Assembly (NCBI GenBank): GCA_964433635.1 | Contig: CAYSSG010000008.1 | Coordinates: 1-63,252, forward strand | From: CAYSSG01 sp964433635 | Lineage (GTDB): Bacteria; Atribacterota; Phoenicimicrobiia; Phoenicimicrobiales; Stramentimicrobiaceae | Direction of reading: 5' to 3' | DNA length: 63,252 bases | In this document: positions 63,194 to 63,252 of the stretch, piece after piece | Layout of the letters: every line of letters starts with the position of its first letter | Position numbering within the stretch: position 1 is the stretch's first letter | Notes under the pieces: model-generated | Database searches by the model: none | Told to the model about the DNA's origin: nothing | What the model saw: the letters and a program-made list of their open reading frames with translations, nothing else | Position numbers and translations under genes: made by a program

Positions 63194-63252
63194 CGGCAGC
63201 CTGGCAGTCATCACACTTCATTTAGTACCTTAGATCCATGACTTTGCGTCCT
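63194..63252 (-). promoter_or_regulatory. c-di-GMP-I (GEMM-I) riboswitch, 3' half, cut by the window edge
   Basis: Reading the - strand from 63252: GGACGCAAAGT, the highly conserved GEMM-I core, then CTAAGG and finally GCCAGGCTGCCG (63205-63194). The stem AGTCAT (63243-63238)/ATGACT (63211-63206) is perfect, as expected for the second helix. The 5' half, with the matching P1 strand and the first GAAA hairpin, lies beyond the window. c-di-GMP binding would regulate the following gene. Confidence 0.85.

Noticed and set aside
1..63252. Prophage, insertion sequence or integron
   Set aside because: No transposase, integrase, phage structural gene or target-site duplication was recognised; the XRE gene alone is not evidence.

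Overview
The window is a compact, roughly 40% GC bacterial chromosome segment carrying almost only housekeeping genes. Nearly all lie on the + strand; rpsT and the last two genes are on the - strand. Gene order and regulation are Firmicutes-like: efp-asp23-nusB-xseAB-ispA, tig-clpP-clpX, a T-box in front of valS, a CIRCE operator in front of hrcA-grpE-dnaK-dnaJ, nusA-ylxR-infB-ylxP-rbfA-nrnA-truB-ribF-rpsO-pnp, and ftsK...rodZ...recA-recX-rny-miaB-miaA. The exact set (no rimP before nusA, no mutSL between miaB and miaA, no sporulation genes, a BMP binding protein whose signal peptide has no lipobox, a DUF4416 gene) fits a Firmicutes-related or deep-branching uncultured lineage. Atribacterota (OP9/JS1) is my best guess, as inference only. 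The run of 100 N suggests a metagenome-assembled or draft scaffold.

Layout. 0-2 kb: a bacterial eRF1-like (baeRF) gene interrupted by a scaffold gap that looks artefactual, then a decayed intergenic stretch. 2-11 kb: rimO, an M24 peptidase, glyA, efp, asp23-like, nusB, xseA, xseB, a prenyl synthase, rph and rdgB. 11.3-12.3 kb: seven tRNA genes (Pro, Gly, Arg-TCT, His, Arg-TCG, Lys, Leu) behind a consensus promoter. 12.4-26 kb: tig, clpP, clpX, T-box/valS, folC, comEA, comEC, holA, rpsT (reverse) and murJ. 26-36 kb: lepA, hemW, the CIRCE-controlled heat-shock operon and mtaB. 36-49 kb: the nusA-infB-pnp translation/RNA operon, then dut, uppP and ftsK. 49-54 kb: a nucleoside-type BMP/ABC importer. 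54-62.4 kb: rodZ-like, DUF4416, thpR, recA, recX, rny, miaB and miaA. 62.5-63.25 kb: on the - strand, an XRE regulator and an unrecognised 86-residue gene preceded by the 3' half of a c-di-GMP-I (GEMM-I) riboswitch that runs off the window.

How the genes work together: most serve protein synthesis and quality control (EF-P, IF-2, LepA, ValRS, tRNA modification by MiaA/MiaB/MtaB, RimO, trigger factor, ClpXP, DnaK system) and RNA turnover (RNase PH, PNPase, RNase Y, NrnA). Smaller groups serve DNA uptake and repair (ComEA/ComEC, RecA/RecX, XseAB, HolA) and envelope building (MurJ, UppP, prenyl synthase, RodZ, FtsK).

Most worth a second look: the riboswitch-linked orphan at the right edge; thpR and rny, where a good Shine-Dalgarno points to an AUU start codon; a T-box with a very short Stem I; and an intrinsic terminator inside the nusA leader.
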